Both the position numbers and the translations under genes were made by a program. A stretch of 64,000 nucleotides of DNA from Streptomyces fagopyri (GTDB lineage Bacteria > Actinomycetota > Actinomycetes > Streptomycetales > Streptomycetaceae), in contig NZ_CP045643.1 in NCBI RefSeq assembly GCF_009498275.1, positions 1,364,001 through 1,428,000 on the forward strand. The letters run 5' to 3'. The notes beneath the pieces were generated by a model, which saw only the letters and a program-made list of their open reading frames with translations, was not told the origin of the DNA and searched no databases. Each line of letters opens with the position of its first letter. The stretch's first letter is position 1. Positions 26,022-34,684 of the stretch are shown in pieces.

Positions 26022-27422
26022 ATGAGCGCACACTTTGACGTAGTGGTCCTGGGCGCCGGCCCGGGTGGATATGTCGCGGCGATCAGGGCCGCCCAGCTCG
26101 GGCTCAGCACGGCGGTCGTCGAGGAGAAGTACTGGGGCGGAGTGTGCCTCAACGTGGGGTGCATCCCGTCGAAGGCGCTGTTGCGCAACGCGGAGTTGGC
26201 CCACATCTTCACGCAGGAGGCCAAGACCTTCGGCATCCGGGTGAACGGGGAAGTGACCTTCGACTACGGGGAGGCCTTCACCCGCAGCCGCAAGGTGGCG
26301 GACGGGCGCGTGAAGGGCGTCCACTACCTGATGAAGAAGAACAAGATCACCCAGTACACGGGGCGCGGCACCTTCGCCGACGACCACACCCTGCGTGTCG
26401 CCCTCACCGACGGCGGCACGGAGACCCTCACCTTCGACAACTGCATCGTCGCCGCCGGCGCCACCACGAAGCTGCTGCCGAACACCTCACTCAGCGAGCG
26501 GGTGGTGACGTACGAGGAGCAGATCCTGTCCGACACCCTCCCGGAGAGCATCATCATCGCGGGCGCCGGTGCCATCGGCGTCGAGTTCGCCTACGTCCTG
26601 CACAACTACGGCGTCGAGGTCACCCTCGTCGAGTTCCTCGACCGTATCGTCCCGCTGGAGGACGAGGAGGTCTCCGCGGAGCTGACCCGCCGCTACAAGC
26701 GGCTCGGCATCAATGTGCTGACCTCCACCCGTGTCGAGGCGATCAACGACTCGGGCGACTCGGTCAAGGTGATGGTGACCACGGGCGGGCAGCGGCAGAC
26801 GCTCCAGGCCGACAAGGTGATGCAGGCGATCGGCTTCCAGCCGCGCGTGCAGGGCTACGGCCTGGAGAACACCGGTGTGCGGCTCACCGACCGCGGGGCG
26901 ATCGACATCGACGGACGGTGCCGCACGAGCGTCCCGCACATCTACGCCATCGGGGACGTGACGTCGAAGCTGATGCTCGCTCACGCGGCCGAGGCGATGG
27001 GCATCGTGGCGGCCGAGACCATCGCCGACGCGGAGACCATGGAACTCGACTACGTCATGATCCCGCGCGCGACCTACTGTCAGCCGCAGATCGCCAGCTT
27101 CGGGTGGACCGAGGCGCAGGCCCGCGAGAGGGGCTTCGACGTGCGGGTGGCGAAGTTCCCGTTCACCGCGAACGGCAAGTCGCACGGTCTGGGCGACACC
27201 GCGGGCTTCGTGAAGATCCTCAGCGACGCGCGGCACGGTGAACTCCTCGGCGCCCATCTGATCGGCCCCGAAGTCACCGAACTGCTACCGGAACTGACGC
27301 TCGCTCAGCAGTGGGATCTGACCGTCCATGAGGTCGCTCGCAACGTGCACGGGCACCCGACGCTCGGCGAGGCGGTCAAGGAGGCGATCCACGGGCTGGC
27401 GGGCCACATGATCAACATGTGA
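26022..27422 (+). CDS. lpdA: Dihydrolipoyl dehydrogenase (E3)
   Basis: This FAD-dependent disulphide oxidoreductase reoxidises lipoamide in the pyruvate/2-oxoglutarate dehydrogenase or glycine-cleavage complexes, passing electrons to NAD+. It is 466 residues. The FAD-binding [10 protein letters not shown] is at 11-20, the redox-active disulphide Cys42/Cys47 lies in [13 protein letters not shown], and the NAD-binding [13 protein letters not shown] is near 185. The C-terminal catalytic pair is His445 and Glu450 in HPTLGE. All expected residues are present. The start follows TACTAGGCT (a possible -10) by only about 10 bases, so the transcript may be leaderless or nearly so. The region just upstream (25722-26021) holds no other gene that I can support. 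Confidence 0.97.
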   Translation: MSAHFDVVVLGAGPGGYVAAIRAAQLGLSTAVVEEKYWGGVCLNVGCIPSKALLRNAELAHIFTQEAKTFGIRVNGEVTFDYGEAFTRSRKVADGRVKGVHYLMKKNKITQYTGRGTFADDHTLRVALTDGGTETLTFDNCIVAAGATTKLLPNTSLSERVVTYEEQILSDTLPESIIIAGAGAIGVEFAYVLHNYGVEVTLVEFLDRIVPLEDEEVSAELTRRYKRLGINVLTSTRVEAINDSGDSVKVMVTTGGQRQTLQADKVMQAIGFQPRVQGYGLENTGVRLTDRGAIDIDGRCRTSVPHIYAIGDVTSKLMLAHAAEAMGIVAAETIADAETMELDYVMIPRATYCQPQIASFGWTEAQARERGFDVRVAKFPFTANGKSHGLGDTAGFVKILSDARHGELLGAHLIGPEVTELLPELTLAQQWDLTVHEVARNVHGHPTLGEAVKEAIHGLAGHMINM

Positions 27423-27794
27423 GTCGGGAGCGCCGCCGCACCCCCCGCCGTCCGCGCCGCCTGCGACGTACCGGGCGGGCGGGGTGAGGATTCGTCGACG
27501 TCGCCCGAGCGTTTCAAGGGTGTGTGAGGGGCCACCGGCCGGAGACACCGCGGAGACCGGCCGGCCCCTCCGCGGTCGCGAGGTGGACCGGCACCGGGAA
27601 TCGAACGGATGCGCCCGGCGGGCGGGCGACGGCCCTGGCCGAAGCCCACGCTTCCGCCCACATGAAAGACGACGTTCGCATCTGGTGACCCCGCGATCAT
27701 GCGGAGACAACGGAGAACCATGCGAAGCGACCCGGTCATGGGCCCGTTAGACTCGTCGGCAGCCTGTTACTCCCCCCGACAGGAAGTATCGGCG
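27423..27794. other. Intergenic region with probable promoter
   Basis: These 372 bases separate the dehydrogenase and the XRE gene. The only clear signal is GTTAGACT at 27746-27753, matching the Streptomyces housekeeping -10 (TAGACT), with a transcript start expected about 10 bases on and the XRE gene 41 bases downstream. No gene or convincing terminator is visible in the remainder. Confidence 0.5.
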
Positions 27795-28196
27795 GTGCCC
27801 AACACACTGCAGGAAATGATCAAACGCAAGTTGGACCAGAACGGCTGGTCCTACAACGATGTTGCACGCCGTGGTGGCATCTCCCGTTCGACGGTCCACC
27901 ATCTGGCCACCTCGGTGCGACTGGCGCAGTTGCCGCAGCAGACGACTCTGGAAGGCCTGGCCAAGGGGCTGGGTATCCCCGTGGCCCCGGTGCAGCGGGC
28001 TGCCGCCGAGGCCGCGGGCGTCAACCTGTACTTCGAGAACGCGCCCGAGACCACGGATCCGGAAGTGGAAATCCTGATCGCGAGCGTGCACAAGCTGACT
28101 CCGAAGGACCGTCGGCATGTGGCGGTGCTCATAGAATCGTTGCTCCAGGAGGAGCAGCCGGAAGAGGACGGGCGCGCGGGCGACCCGGACGGTTGA
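27795..28196 (+). CDS. XRE-family DNA-binding protein
   Basis: The 133-residue protein begins VPNTLQEMIKRKLDQNGW at a GTG behind AGGAAG (8-base spacing). The Cro/C1-type helix-turn-helix spans about residues 15-60 (SYNDVARRGGISRSTVHHLA). The C-terminal half (PETTDPEVEILIASVHKLTPKDRRHVAVLIESLL) resembles the end of many stand-alone XRE regulators and ends in an acidic tail. Longer in-frame starts exist upstream but would run through the promoter-like TAGACT, so the GTG is preferred. No partner toxin or cognate secreted peptide is adjacent. The regulatory target is unknown. Confidence 0.86.
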   Translation: MPNTLQEMIKRKLDQNGWSYNDVARRGGISRSTVHHLATSVRLAQLPQQTTLEGLAKGLGIPVAPVQRAAAEAAGVNLYFENAPETTDPEVEILIASVHKLTPKDRRHVAVLIESLLQEEQPEEDGRAGDPDG

Positions 28197-28217
28197 CGGC
28201 GAGCAGTCGGCAGGACC

Positions 28218-28385
28218 TGAGGGCTGTCCCGTGATCCCCGGCGGGCGCACGACGACAGCCCCGGCACCTCGCCGCGTTGCCGGGGTCGCCCGGACACACC
28301 CGGTACGAGGACGCCCCTCCGCCTTCGCGACGCACCGCGTCCGACGCGACGCTCCGATCCACCGGGGATCACGGGACAGCCCTCA
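28218..28385. mobile_element. MITE-like element with 24-bp terminal inverted repeats
   Basis: A perfect 24-bp inverted repeat bounds a 168-bp element: 28218-28241 (TGAGGGCTGTCCCGTGATCC followed by CCGG) and its reverse complement at 28362-28385. The 120-bp interior has no gene. The ends GGGCTGTCCCGT are of a type I associate with insertion sequences of the IS5 group in Streptomyces. The outermost TGA/TCA could be part of a TNA-type target. The right terminal repeat supplies the stop codon of the neighbouring minus-strand gene. It could instead be a large stem-loop terminator. Confidence 0.65.
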
Positions 28386-28610
28386 GCCGAAACGTGGCCT
28401 TCCCGCCGCGGTGATCCACGTGATGATGCTCTGCACCGTGATGTAGTCGAGTTCGGCGACGTCAAAGACCGCCTGTACGTCACCGACCTCCAGCGCGACG
28501 CCGGCTGCGTCGAGAGCACCGTACAGAAGCATGCGGTGCGCCTGTCTGCCGGGGAGGCCGGTGGCCGTGCGGGGAACGGCTTCACCGGCGAGGGGCGGGG
28601 TGGGCTCCAT
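28383..28610 (-). CDS. Small conserved-looking protein, 3' end in mobile repeat
   Basis: The 75-residue protein contains RQAHRMLLYGALDAAGVALE and VFDVAELDYITVQSIITWI, a pattern I recall from short Streptomyces proteins of unknown function that are about 80 residues long. Its stop codon TGA lies inside the terminal inverted repeat of the adjacent MITE-like element, so the original C-terminus was probably altered by insertion. No strong ribosome-binding site is visible before the ATG. It lies between the MITE and the IS3 remnant, in a stretch of transposition debris. Confidence 0.45.
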   Translation of the reverse strand: MEPTPPLAGEAVPRTATGLPGRQAHRMLLYGALDAAGVALEVGDVQAVFDVAELDYITVQSIITWITAAGRPRFG

Positions 28611-28625
28611 GCGTCCGTGCCGTTT

Positions 28626-29396
28626 CTAGGAGGGAGGGTTCCTTCCGAGAGCGTATTCCAGGTGGACCAGGCCGCCCAGGATTTCCGACAACTCGGTGCG
28701 TAGCGGGGCGAAAGCGGGCTGGGTCCCCGGTGCCGCGAGCGCATGAGGGGTGTTCTCCCGGAATTCCTCGACCACCGCGTGGTCGTGACAGTGACCGCGG
28801 GCCGCGGGATCGGAGGCACGACTCGTCTGCTTGTCCCGGTCTGCGAAGGCGCGTGTGAGAAACCCGCCCCGTACCGCGCCGGGCGACTCCGCGGCCGCCG
28901 AATTCTGGGTGGGAGAACCCTTCAGCGGGTGCTGATCGGGTTCGGGGCCCGCGGCGGCTTGGCCGCCCCCGTCGAGCAGGTGACGGTACCTCGCGTCGAG
29001 GGCCGGCATGGCGGAGAGGGGGCCCTCACGCGTGTGGCGGGCGAGGACGCCGGTGGTCCGACAGTCGCTCGGCACGGCGTGCCGCGCAAGGCCGGTCCGC
29101 TCGTGGACGCCCCCCGGCCTGCCACGGATACCCGCCTGGTGCATGAGGAGTTCGACCGTCCCGTGACTGACACGGATGCCGAAGCGGTGCTCCAGCACCT
29201 GCCGGATGCGACGGTATCCGAAGGCCGACCCGGACTCTCTGTGGATGTCGAGGATCAGTCGGGTCAGCCACACGTGTCGAAGTCGCCTCGCCGACGCGGG
29301 ACGTTCACGCCAAGCATAGAAACCGGACTCCGACACATTGAGGAGACCGGCGACCCTGCGGGCCGGAAATCCCTGCGCCGCCATACGGGCGATCAC
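28626..29396 (-). pseudogene. IS3-family transposase OrfB, decayed
   Basis: The N-terminal part is a typical IS3 OrfB start: FPARRVAGLLNVSESGFYAW at about 10-29 and the HTH_21 region IHRESGSAFGYRRIRQVLEH. The catalytic DDE core is degraded. The region that should read TD near the first Asp reads TTGVLARHTREG, so that Asp is gone. The middle of the domain is deleted or scrambled, and only a vestige of the C-terminal Glu motif remains (HCHDHAVVEEF, compare GDCYDNAMIESF). At 256 residues it keeps an open frame but lacks an intact active site, so it is almost certainly inactive. It overlaps OrfA by 4 bases (ATGA). No terminal repeats were found. Confidence 0.75.
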
Positions 29397-29650
29397 CTCG
29401 TAACGCCTTTTGGGGGCATCACTTCACTCAGGGCGTCGATGGTTCTTCGGCACAGAAGGACTTCTTCCTCCAGTTCCTGAATTCGCGTACGGGCCCGGGC
29501 CAGGCCGGACGGGATGGTCCCCGAACGCCGCCAGCGGTAGACGGTCGTGGGGGGAACGCCCAGTTGCCGTGCTACCTCTCCTGCCGCGTGCCCCTCGGAG
29601 AGGAGCTCCAGGGCCCTGGTACGCAGCGTGGCGGGATGTGGGCTGTTCAC
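29393..29650 (-). CDS. IS3-family transposase OrfA
   Basis: OrfA is the DNA-binding half of an IS3-type transposase. From the GTG at 29650 (GGAGGG upstream) it is 85 residues: ALELLSEGHAAGEVARQLGV and PPTTVYRWRRSG form the helix-turn-helix. The coil RIQELEEEVLLCRRTIDALSEV is the leucine-zipper oligomerisation segment. It ends MPPKGVTR, overlapping OrfB by 4 bases, the place where these elements normally make a programmed frameshift fusion. A longer frame extends upstream to 29719 but without family similarity. OrfB is damaged, so the element is not expected to move on its own. Confidence 0.78.
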   Translation of the reverse strand: MNSPHPATLRTRALELLSEGHAAGEVARQLGVPPTTVYRWRRSGTIPSGLARARTRIQELEEEVLLCRRTIDALSEVMPPKGVTR

Positions 29651-29768
29651 GGTTTCAGGCCCTCCAGGTCGGACGATGTCGTCGCGGCTTCCCGGGCGGC
29701 GGGAGCGCCGCCCGGACAACAGCCCGGGACTGCGGCGGGAGTTCGCGGCCCCGGGCGTCCGAGATGGA

Positions 29769-30449
29769 CTAGCGGACGTGGCGATGCATCGTCACCGTGG
29801 GGTCGAAATCGGCCAAGGGGTCGCTGCCGCCGCCCCGGGGAGCACGTGCCGCCTCCCGGTCGAGGACGGCCTTGACCTCGTGGGCGAGATCGTCGGCGTA
29901 CTGCCGGATCCGGGTGACAGACAGGTTCGACGATTGCAGCGCCGCGGCACGGCGGTCGAGACGGGCGAGTGCACTGCGGGCCTGTCCGCTCAGTGTGAAG
30001 GCCCGGGGAGTGGCGACCACGAACTGGTAGGAGCCGGCGAACGTCTCACAGCCGGCGCAGTGTTCGTTGAGCGCGCGGCTGATGTTGGTGGTGTTGACAA
30101 GGCGAGCGTTGCGACCGGAGGTGGTGACGATCTGGAAGGACAGTGCGATCGAGCGGCACGGGGCGTGCGGAGAGCACCCGACCGATTCCGCCGTGGCACG
30201 GTTGTTGGCCGTCACAGCGACGGACGGACCGAACTCGTGGACCCTGAAACTCTCTTCGAACTGACGCACATGGGTACGGTCGGCACGGCTGTGTGCCAGA
30301 TCCACGGCGGTCGCGACGTCATGGGAGATGCCGAATCCGGTGGCGGCCGACGCCGTACTGGTGGTCATGGCGATGCCTGCGCCGGCGGCCATGCTGATGC
30401 TCACGGCCGTCTTCGCGACGGTACTGCTGCGCGGCTTGCGGTGATTCAT
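29769..30449 (-). CDS. Secreted protein next to M50 protease
   Basis: The 226-residue protein starts at ATG behind AGGAGAGG. Signal peptide: basic MNHRKPRSSTVAKTA, then a hydrophobic stretch, cleavage likely after STASA near residue 35. The mature part has FRVHEFGPSVAVTANNRATA, a CSPHAPCRSIAL segment and HCAGC, giving four Cys that could form two disulphides. A helical C-terminus (LARLDRRAAALQSSNLSVTR) follows. No enzyme motif is visible. It lies 32 bases after the membrane protease gene and is probably in the same operon, so it may be the protein exported, cleaved or protected by that system. I cannot name a family. Confidence 0.72.
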   Translation of the reverse strand: MNHRKPRSSTVAKTAVSISMAAGAGIAMTTSTASAATGFGISHDVATAVDLAHSRADRTHVRQFEESFRVHEFGPSVAVTANNRATAESVGCSPHAPCRSIALSFQIVTTSGRNARLVNTTNISRALNEHCAGCETFAGSYQFVVATPRAFTLSGQARSALARLDRRAAALQSSNLSVTRIRQYADDLAHEVKAVLDREAARAPRGGGSDPLADFDPTVTMHRHVR

Positions 30450-30481
30450 TTACCTCTCCTGGGATGGTGCGGTGGCCTGGG

Positions 30482-32398
30482 TCAGGACGGGTTGGGGCTC
30501 GACAACGTGGGTGCGGGGGTGGACGGGGAGGCGGTCACGGAGGGCGGTGCGGAGGACGGGGACGCCGAGGCCGTCGCACTGCCCGAGGGCGTGGCCGTGG
30601 AGGTGGCGCCCGATGGTGTGACATGGGCGGAGGAGGAGGGCGGAAGCGTGGTGCGGGCGGCGGGCGGCGGCGCTGTCGCGGGGTGGGCGGTGGGCGACGG
30701 CGGCGTCACCACGGCGTGGGGACTGCGGTCGGGAACGACGGTGCCGGGGCGCCTGGTCGGTTGCGGGCCGAGGGACGGCGCGGCGGGCGGACTGCTGGCA
30801 GGAAGCTGTGCGGGGCTGCTTTCCGTGGCCCCGGTCCGTGGGACTCCCGGCTGCAGAAGAGGCGCCACCGGAGCTGAGCGGGGTAGCGGCTCGGGTGTCA
30901 TGCCCTGCCACCAGGCGGCGGCGAGAGCGCAGGTCCCGACGCAGCTCGCGGCCCCCAGGGCGAGCCGCAGCGCGGGCTTGCCCCGGGTCGTGTGGCGGGC
31001 CGCCCGGACCAGTCGTGCCAGCACCCTGCCGATGAGGTAGGCGCCGCCGGCCATCGGGCATGCGAGCATCAGGGCACCGATGACGCCGACGGTGCCCGCG
31101 GCCGGATGTCCCGCGCCGAAAGCCTCGACGGTTCCGAGCAACTGGTCGACGAGGCTGCGGAAAGCGGTCGTGACCAGTCGCGGGAGATTCCACAGTGCGT
31201 AGGCGGCCTCGGCGATCAGCAGCGGAATCATCGTCAGCACCCAGGTGGCGATGATGGTGCGCGCGGAGCGTTTGAGTCCCACCGTCTCGGCGTGCGCGCG
31301 TCCCGGGAGCAGGCTCCGCAGGATCGGCTTGACCTTGCCGTACAGGTCGGGGACACCGGCCAGGTCCCCGAGGATGTAGTAGCCGTCGAGCCGCAGGGCC
31401 GGCATCAGCTGTTCCAGGATCTCGAAGTGTGCGAGGTAGACGGAGGCCAGGAAGAATGCCTGGCCGGTGAGCAGATAGCAGGCGGCGAGAGCCAGCATGA
31501 AGACGGCGTTGAAGTAGACGCCGCCCAGGCCGGTGCGCAGCCGCCCTCCCCTGTTGATGCGGTAGACGTCGGTGACGTCGGTGTACAGGGCCGGCCAGAT
31601 CAGGTAGATGCCGCATCCGATCTTCCCCGGGACGGCACCGCTGTACCTGCAGGCGGAGGCGTGACCGAATTCGTGGAAGAGGAGCGAGGCGACGGTGAGC
31701 AGGAACACCGCGAGCATCCACACCGGTTGCTCCAGCACCTGCAACAGGGGTGTCATGGCGCCGTGGATCGCGAAGAGCCAGATGTCGACGGCCGCGGTCC
31801 CGGCGAGGGCCAGCGCCACGACCGGCGGCCGGTGCAGCCAGCTCAGCGCCGAGGCGATACGGGCCACCCGTGCCTCGTGGAAGATCACCCGGTGACCGCG
31901 CAGGGACAGCAGGAGATCGGACGTGGGCGCGTCGTCGCAGTCCTGGGCGAGCTCCCCCAGGAGGACAGTGACTCCGAGTGGGGTGAGTTTTTTGTTGATG
32001 AGGTACGCGATGTTCTCCGGGGTGACCTCCGCGCCGAACCGGCCGCAGACACGGTGGGAGATGGTTTCCGTGTCGCGGGTGCCGTCGATGGAACTGACGA
32101 CGAGGTAGAGCAGGCGGGAGAGCAGGAGCACCTGGCCGTCGCCTCGGCGGACGACGTATCTGCGGTCGGTGAATCCGGAGCCCTGGTATTCGCCGAGGGT
32201 CTGCAGGCCGTGGGTGAGATGGGGAACACGTGGGTCGCGCACCGACGTGGGGATGCCGGCCGTCCTGACCTGTGTCGTGGCGGTCGACGAGTCCGGCGGC
32301 CATGCGGTCCCGGTGGCTGTGGCGGGCGGGGCATCGCCGGGGACCGAGCGGAATTCCTTCCGGCCGTGCGGGATGCTGTGTTCTGCGGGCGGCGTCAT
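30482..32398 (-). CDS. M50-type membrane zinc metalloprotease
   Basis: The 638-residue protein starts at ATG behind GGAGAAG. An N-terminal domain of about 140 residues has the PqqD-like shape (RYVVRRGDGQVLLLSRLLYL, then DTETISHRVCGRFGAEVTPE). The protease core follows: LFHEFGHASACRYSG gives the HEXXH zinc motif near 240, and LRLDGYYILGDLAGVPDLY near 340 supplies the second metal region found in putative peptide zinc metalloproteases of the site-2 type. Several membrane helices surround these motifs. The C-terminal 130 residues are Pro/Ser/Thr-rich and probably extracellular. The small peptide gene upstream and secreted protein downstream suggest it processes or exports a peptide. Confidence 0.85.
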   Translation of the reverse strand: MTPPAEHSIPHGRKEFRSVPGDAPPATATGTAWPPDSSTATTQVRTAGIPTSVRDPRVPHLTHGLQTLGEYQGSGFTDRRYVVRRGDGQVLLLSRLLYLVVSSIDGTRDTETISHRVCGRFGAEVTPENIAYLINKKLTPLGVTVLLGELAQDCDDAPTSDLLLSLRGHRVIFHEARVARIASALSWLHRPPVVALALAGTAAVDIWLFAIHGAMTPLLQVLEQPVWMLAVFLLTVASLLFHEFGHASACRYSGAVPGKIGCGIYLIWPALYTDVTDVYRINRGGRLRTGLGGVYFNAVFMLALAACYLLTGQAFFLASVYLAHFEILEQLMPALRLDGYYILGDLAGVPDLYGKVKPILRSLLPGRAHAETVGLKRSARTIIATWVLTMIPLLIAEAAYALWNLPRLVTTAFRSLVDQLLGTVEAFGAGHPAAGTVGVIGALMLACPMAGGAYLIGRVLARLVRAARHTTRGKPALRLALGAASCVGTCALAAAWWQGMTPEPLPRSAPVAPLLQPGVPRTGATESSPAQLPASSPPAAPSLGPQPTRRPGTVVPDRSPHAVVTPPSPTAHPATAPPPAARTTLPPSSSAHVTPSGATSTATPSGSATASASPSSAPPSVTASPSTPAPTLSSPNPS

Positions 32399-32581
32399 CG
32401 TCTTCTCCACGGCGCGACTGGCGCTTGGGCGCGTACCTGGCTTTTGTCGGCCCCTCCTGGGGCCTGGGAGAGGCGGCCAAGAGCCTCGGCACCGAACGTC
32501 CGATCGCTGCTCCGACGTCGGCGGTGACTCGCGCGGCACTGCGGGGCGGGTGGAAGATGCCCGCCCCGCAGCTTCAGCGCC

Positions 32582-32794
32582 CTACTGGTGGACGCTGATG
32601 GCCTGCGAAGCCTGGGACTGCGCGACGGCGAGCGGCGAGAACTGGTTCACCGCCGCGGACTCGTTGTGGGCGTCCAGGTTGGCCACCTTCTTCGAGATGG
32701 ACGTCATCCTGGTGAGGTTGAACGAGAACCGTGCCAGAGCCTCGCGTCCGGGCAGCAGTTCGGCGGTCTCGGCCTCAAGCTGGCTGATGTTCAT
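32582..32794 (-). CDS. 70-residue precursor-like peptide
   Basis: From the ATG behind GAAGGGT the product reads MNISQLEAETAELLPGREAL followed by ARFSFNLTRMTSISKKVANLDAHNESAAVNQFSPLA and an Ala/Ser/Gln-rich end (VAQSQASQAISVHQ). There is no signal peptide and no cysteine. An acidic amphipathic N-terminus (about 1-20) followed by a small-residue/Asn/Ser/Thr-rich C-terminus is the layout of a leader-plus-core peptide. It is encoded directly upstream of the M50-type protease with PqqD-like domain, a usual neighbour of peptide biosynthesis genes. A peptide natural-product or signalling precursor is the best guess, but no modifying enzyme is nearby. Confidence 0.65.
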   Translation of the reverse strand: MNISQLEAETAELLPGREALARFSFNLTRMTSISKKVANLDAHNESAAVNQFSPLAVAQSQASQAISVHQ

Positions 32795-33882
32795 TGGATA
32801 CCCTTCATAGGTGTTGGTGATTGCGGCACAGAAGGCGGCCGTCGACTCGTGAGTCACCCCTGCGGGTCGATTCCCCGCGGGTCACATCGACGAGTCCGAC
32901 CGGCCGGCAGCTCGCCGGTTCGCTCCGGTGCCTGGGTTCGCACTGGTTGCCTGTCCTCTGTGGCCGAGGCGTGGGGCGCCCCGGCCACAGGGGCTCTGAA
33001 CAGCGGATGTAAGAAACGGAACACGTAGGCGTACGTCAACTCCGCCGTCCAGAGCCTCCGGACGTTCTGTCCGGAGAACCTGGACGGTAGTGGAAAGGGA
33101 ACGCCTTACGCAAACCCTCCATATCCGACATGCGTTCAAAGTCGCGTGTCTGTTCAGGCCACGAGGCGGCGACACCGCGGCACGACCGACGAAACGCCTG
33201 GTCGAAGCGACGGTCACCCCGAATCCTCGTCACCCAGGCGTCTCTGACGGAACATCAGGTCCCCGGCCGACCCCCGGCTCGACGGAGACTCGGACCGTCC
33301 CCGAGGATCCGGCCGGCCGGCCACGGACGCCGGCCGAACCGCGTGCGCGCCACAACAGCCACCGACCGGCCGGGGCCACACCTGCTGCCGACCCTCCGGC
33401 ATCGCACACCCCCGGCACACCCCCGCGCGCCGACGCAGGGACGACGTGCTCCGTCCTGACACGCCGACGATGCGAGCCATCCGGCCCGAAGCGGTCCCTG
33501 AACCCTCCACCATCGGCCCGCGCACTCGACGGAAGGCGGGGCGAAAAGACCCGGTGATTCACAGCGGCACCATCCGCCCACCTCACATTTTTCCATTACC
33601 GCACTCCACGGAACACGGGGCATGAACAAGGAGCAGTACGGCCCCGGCAGGCACTTCATTTCCATTCCAGTGACAGCGGATCGATGTATCCGCCCGAGCG
33701 CCACAAGAGAGACGCGATCTCCGCTGTTGCAGGCATTCACGCCCTTGACCTGCCATTCACCGCATCGCGTCGGAACCGACCACGACCGGCCGGATTCAGC
33801 CCCTACGTGACGATTGCGAAATGTGAGGTACCGTCAGATCGAGCAGCGGGACAAAAGGTCCTGGTGTCCGAAAGGAGACTAA
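32795..33882. other. Intergenic, no gene supported
   Basis: About 1.1 kb without a convincing gene. Short open frames on both strands are Pro/Arg/Thr-rich and lack ribosome-binding sites and family features. The part from about 33570 to 33870 is less GC-rich (for example CACATTTTTCCATTACCGC) and probably contains the promoter of the secreted protein at 33883. Confidence 0.5.
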
Positions 33883-34311
33883 GTGAAGAGTATTGCCAAA
33901 GGAGTGTCGAGCGCGCTCCTGGCAGTCGGCGTCGTAATGGCGCCGCTGGCCGTGCAGGCGTCCGCCGCACCGCTTCTCGGCGCCGCCACCACAACGGCGG
34001 CAGCCGCGGGGAGCAACCCGTCGTCCGTGCGGGACCACGCGCCCCGCGAGTACCGCGGCGACGGCGATCCGCGGGGACACCGCGGCTTCGACCGGGACGA
34101 CCACCGGCGCCATCGCGGCAACTGGCTCGGCGACCAGTGGCGTTACCGCGGCGACTGGCGGGACGACCAGTGGCGTTACCGCGGCGACTGGCGGGACGAC
34201 GACCGCGGTCGTTCCTGCCGTCGGCACTACGACCAGGACCGCTACACCTACCGGTACTGGTACGACCGCCACCACCACACCCGGGAGTGCTACCTGTACG
34301 AGCGCCTCTGA
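33883..34311 (+). CDS. Secreted Arg/Asp-rich repeat protein
   Basis: The 142-residue protein starts at GTG behind AAAGGAG (5-base spacing). It has a clear signal peptide: MKSIAKGVSSALLAVGVVMA then PLAVQASA, cleaved near residue 28. The mature protein is highly polar and rich in Arg, Asp, His, Tyr and Trp, with an exact duplicated unit DQWRYRGDWRDD (about 85-110) and a Tyr/His-rich end (YTYRYWYDRHHHTRECYLY) with two cysteines about 30 residues apart. No domain is recognised. The composition suggests a surface, metal- or polyanion-binding protein. A strong terminator follows at 34380. Confidence 0.8.
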   Translation: MKSIAKGVSSALLAVGVVMAPLAVQASAAPLLGAATTTAAAAGSNPSSVRDHAPREYRGDGDPRGHRGFDRDDHRRHRGNWLGDQWRYRGDWRDDQWRYRGDWRDDDRGRSCRRHYDQDRYTYRYWYDRHHHTRECYLYERL

Positions 34312-34379
34312 CCGGACCACGCTGCCGCCGCCCGTCGTCATGGAGACTACGGGCGGCGCCGCTCCAGGGGAAAGAGAAA

Positions 34380-34409
34380 GCCCGTCATGAAGGAATGACG
34401 GGCGTTTTT
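34380..34409. terminator. Rho-independent terminator
   Basis: A perfect 9-bp stem GCCCGTCAT/ATGACGGGC (34380-34388 and 34395-34403) with a GAAGGA loop is followed by GTTTTT. It lies between the convergent secreted-protein gene and the small minus-strand gene. The T-run is on the plus strand. Confidence 0.92.
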
Positions 34410-34426
34410 CGGTGCCTCCCCGGAAG

Positions 34427-34684
34427 TCACCGGAACCTGTAGACCGCGAGGATGCCGCTTTCCGCGACCACATAGGAATCGGGGCGCCGTGTACTGAAGG
34501 TGAGCATGGCACTCCACAAGCACTGCAATTCCGTCGTGTTCAGAACGACATTCGCCGCCTTGAGTACGTCGGCCCAGCCTGGATCCAACGTCGCCAGACG
34601 CGATTCTCCGGGAAGTAAGATCACCGGTTCTCCGATGCTGCCGCGCACAACAGCAGTCACCGAAGTTCCCTGCACGAACAGCAC
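34427..34684 (-). CDS. Small uncharacterised protein
   Basis: The 85-residue product from the GTG at 34684 (GAGAGGCGG a few bases upstream) begins VLFVQGTSVTAVVRGSIGEP. It continues with a hydrophobic/beta-type segment (VILLPGESRLATLDPGW) and ends SYVVAESGILAVYRFR. Composition is balanced and protein-like, unlike shadow frames. There is no signal or known motif. Longer in-frame starts add implausible sequence. The gene converges on the 34380 terminator. I do not recognise it. Confidence 0.5.
   Translation of the reverse strand: MLFVQGTSVTAVVRGSIGEPVILLPGESRLATLDPGWADVLKAANVVLNTTELQCLWSAMLTFSTRRPDSYVVAESGILAVYRFR

Noticed and set aside
28218..28385. Simple transcription terminator for the XRE gene
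   Set aside because: The 120-base spacing between the arms is too long for a usual terminator; an inserted element is a better fit, although not excluded.
32858..33557. Plus-strand frames around 32821-33557
   Set aside because: Pro/Thr/Arg-rich with no start signal or recognisable domain; likely shadow frames in intergenic DNA.
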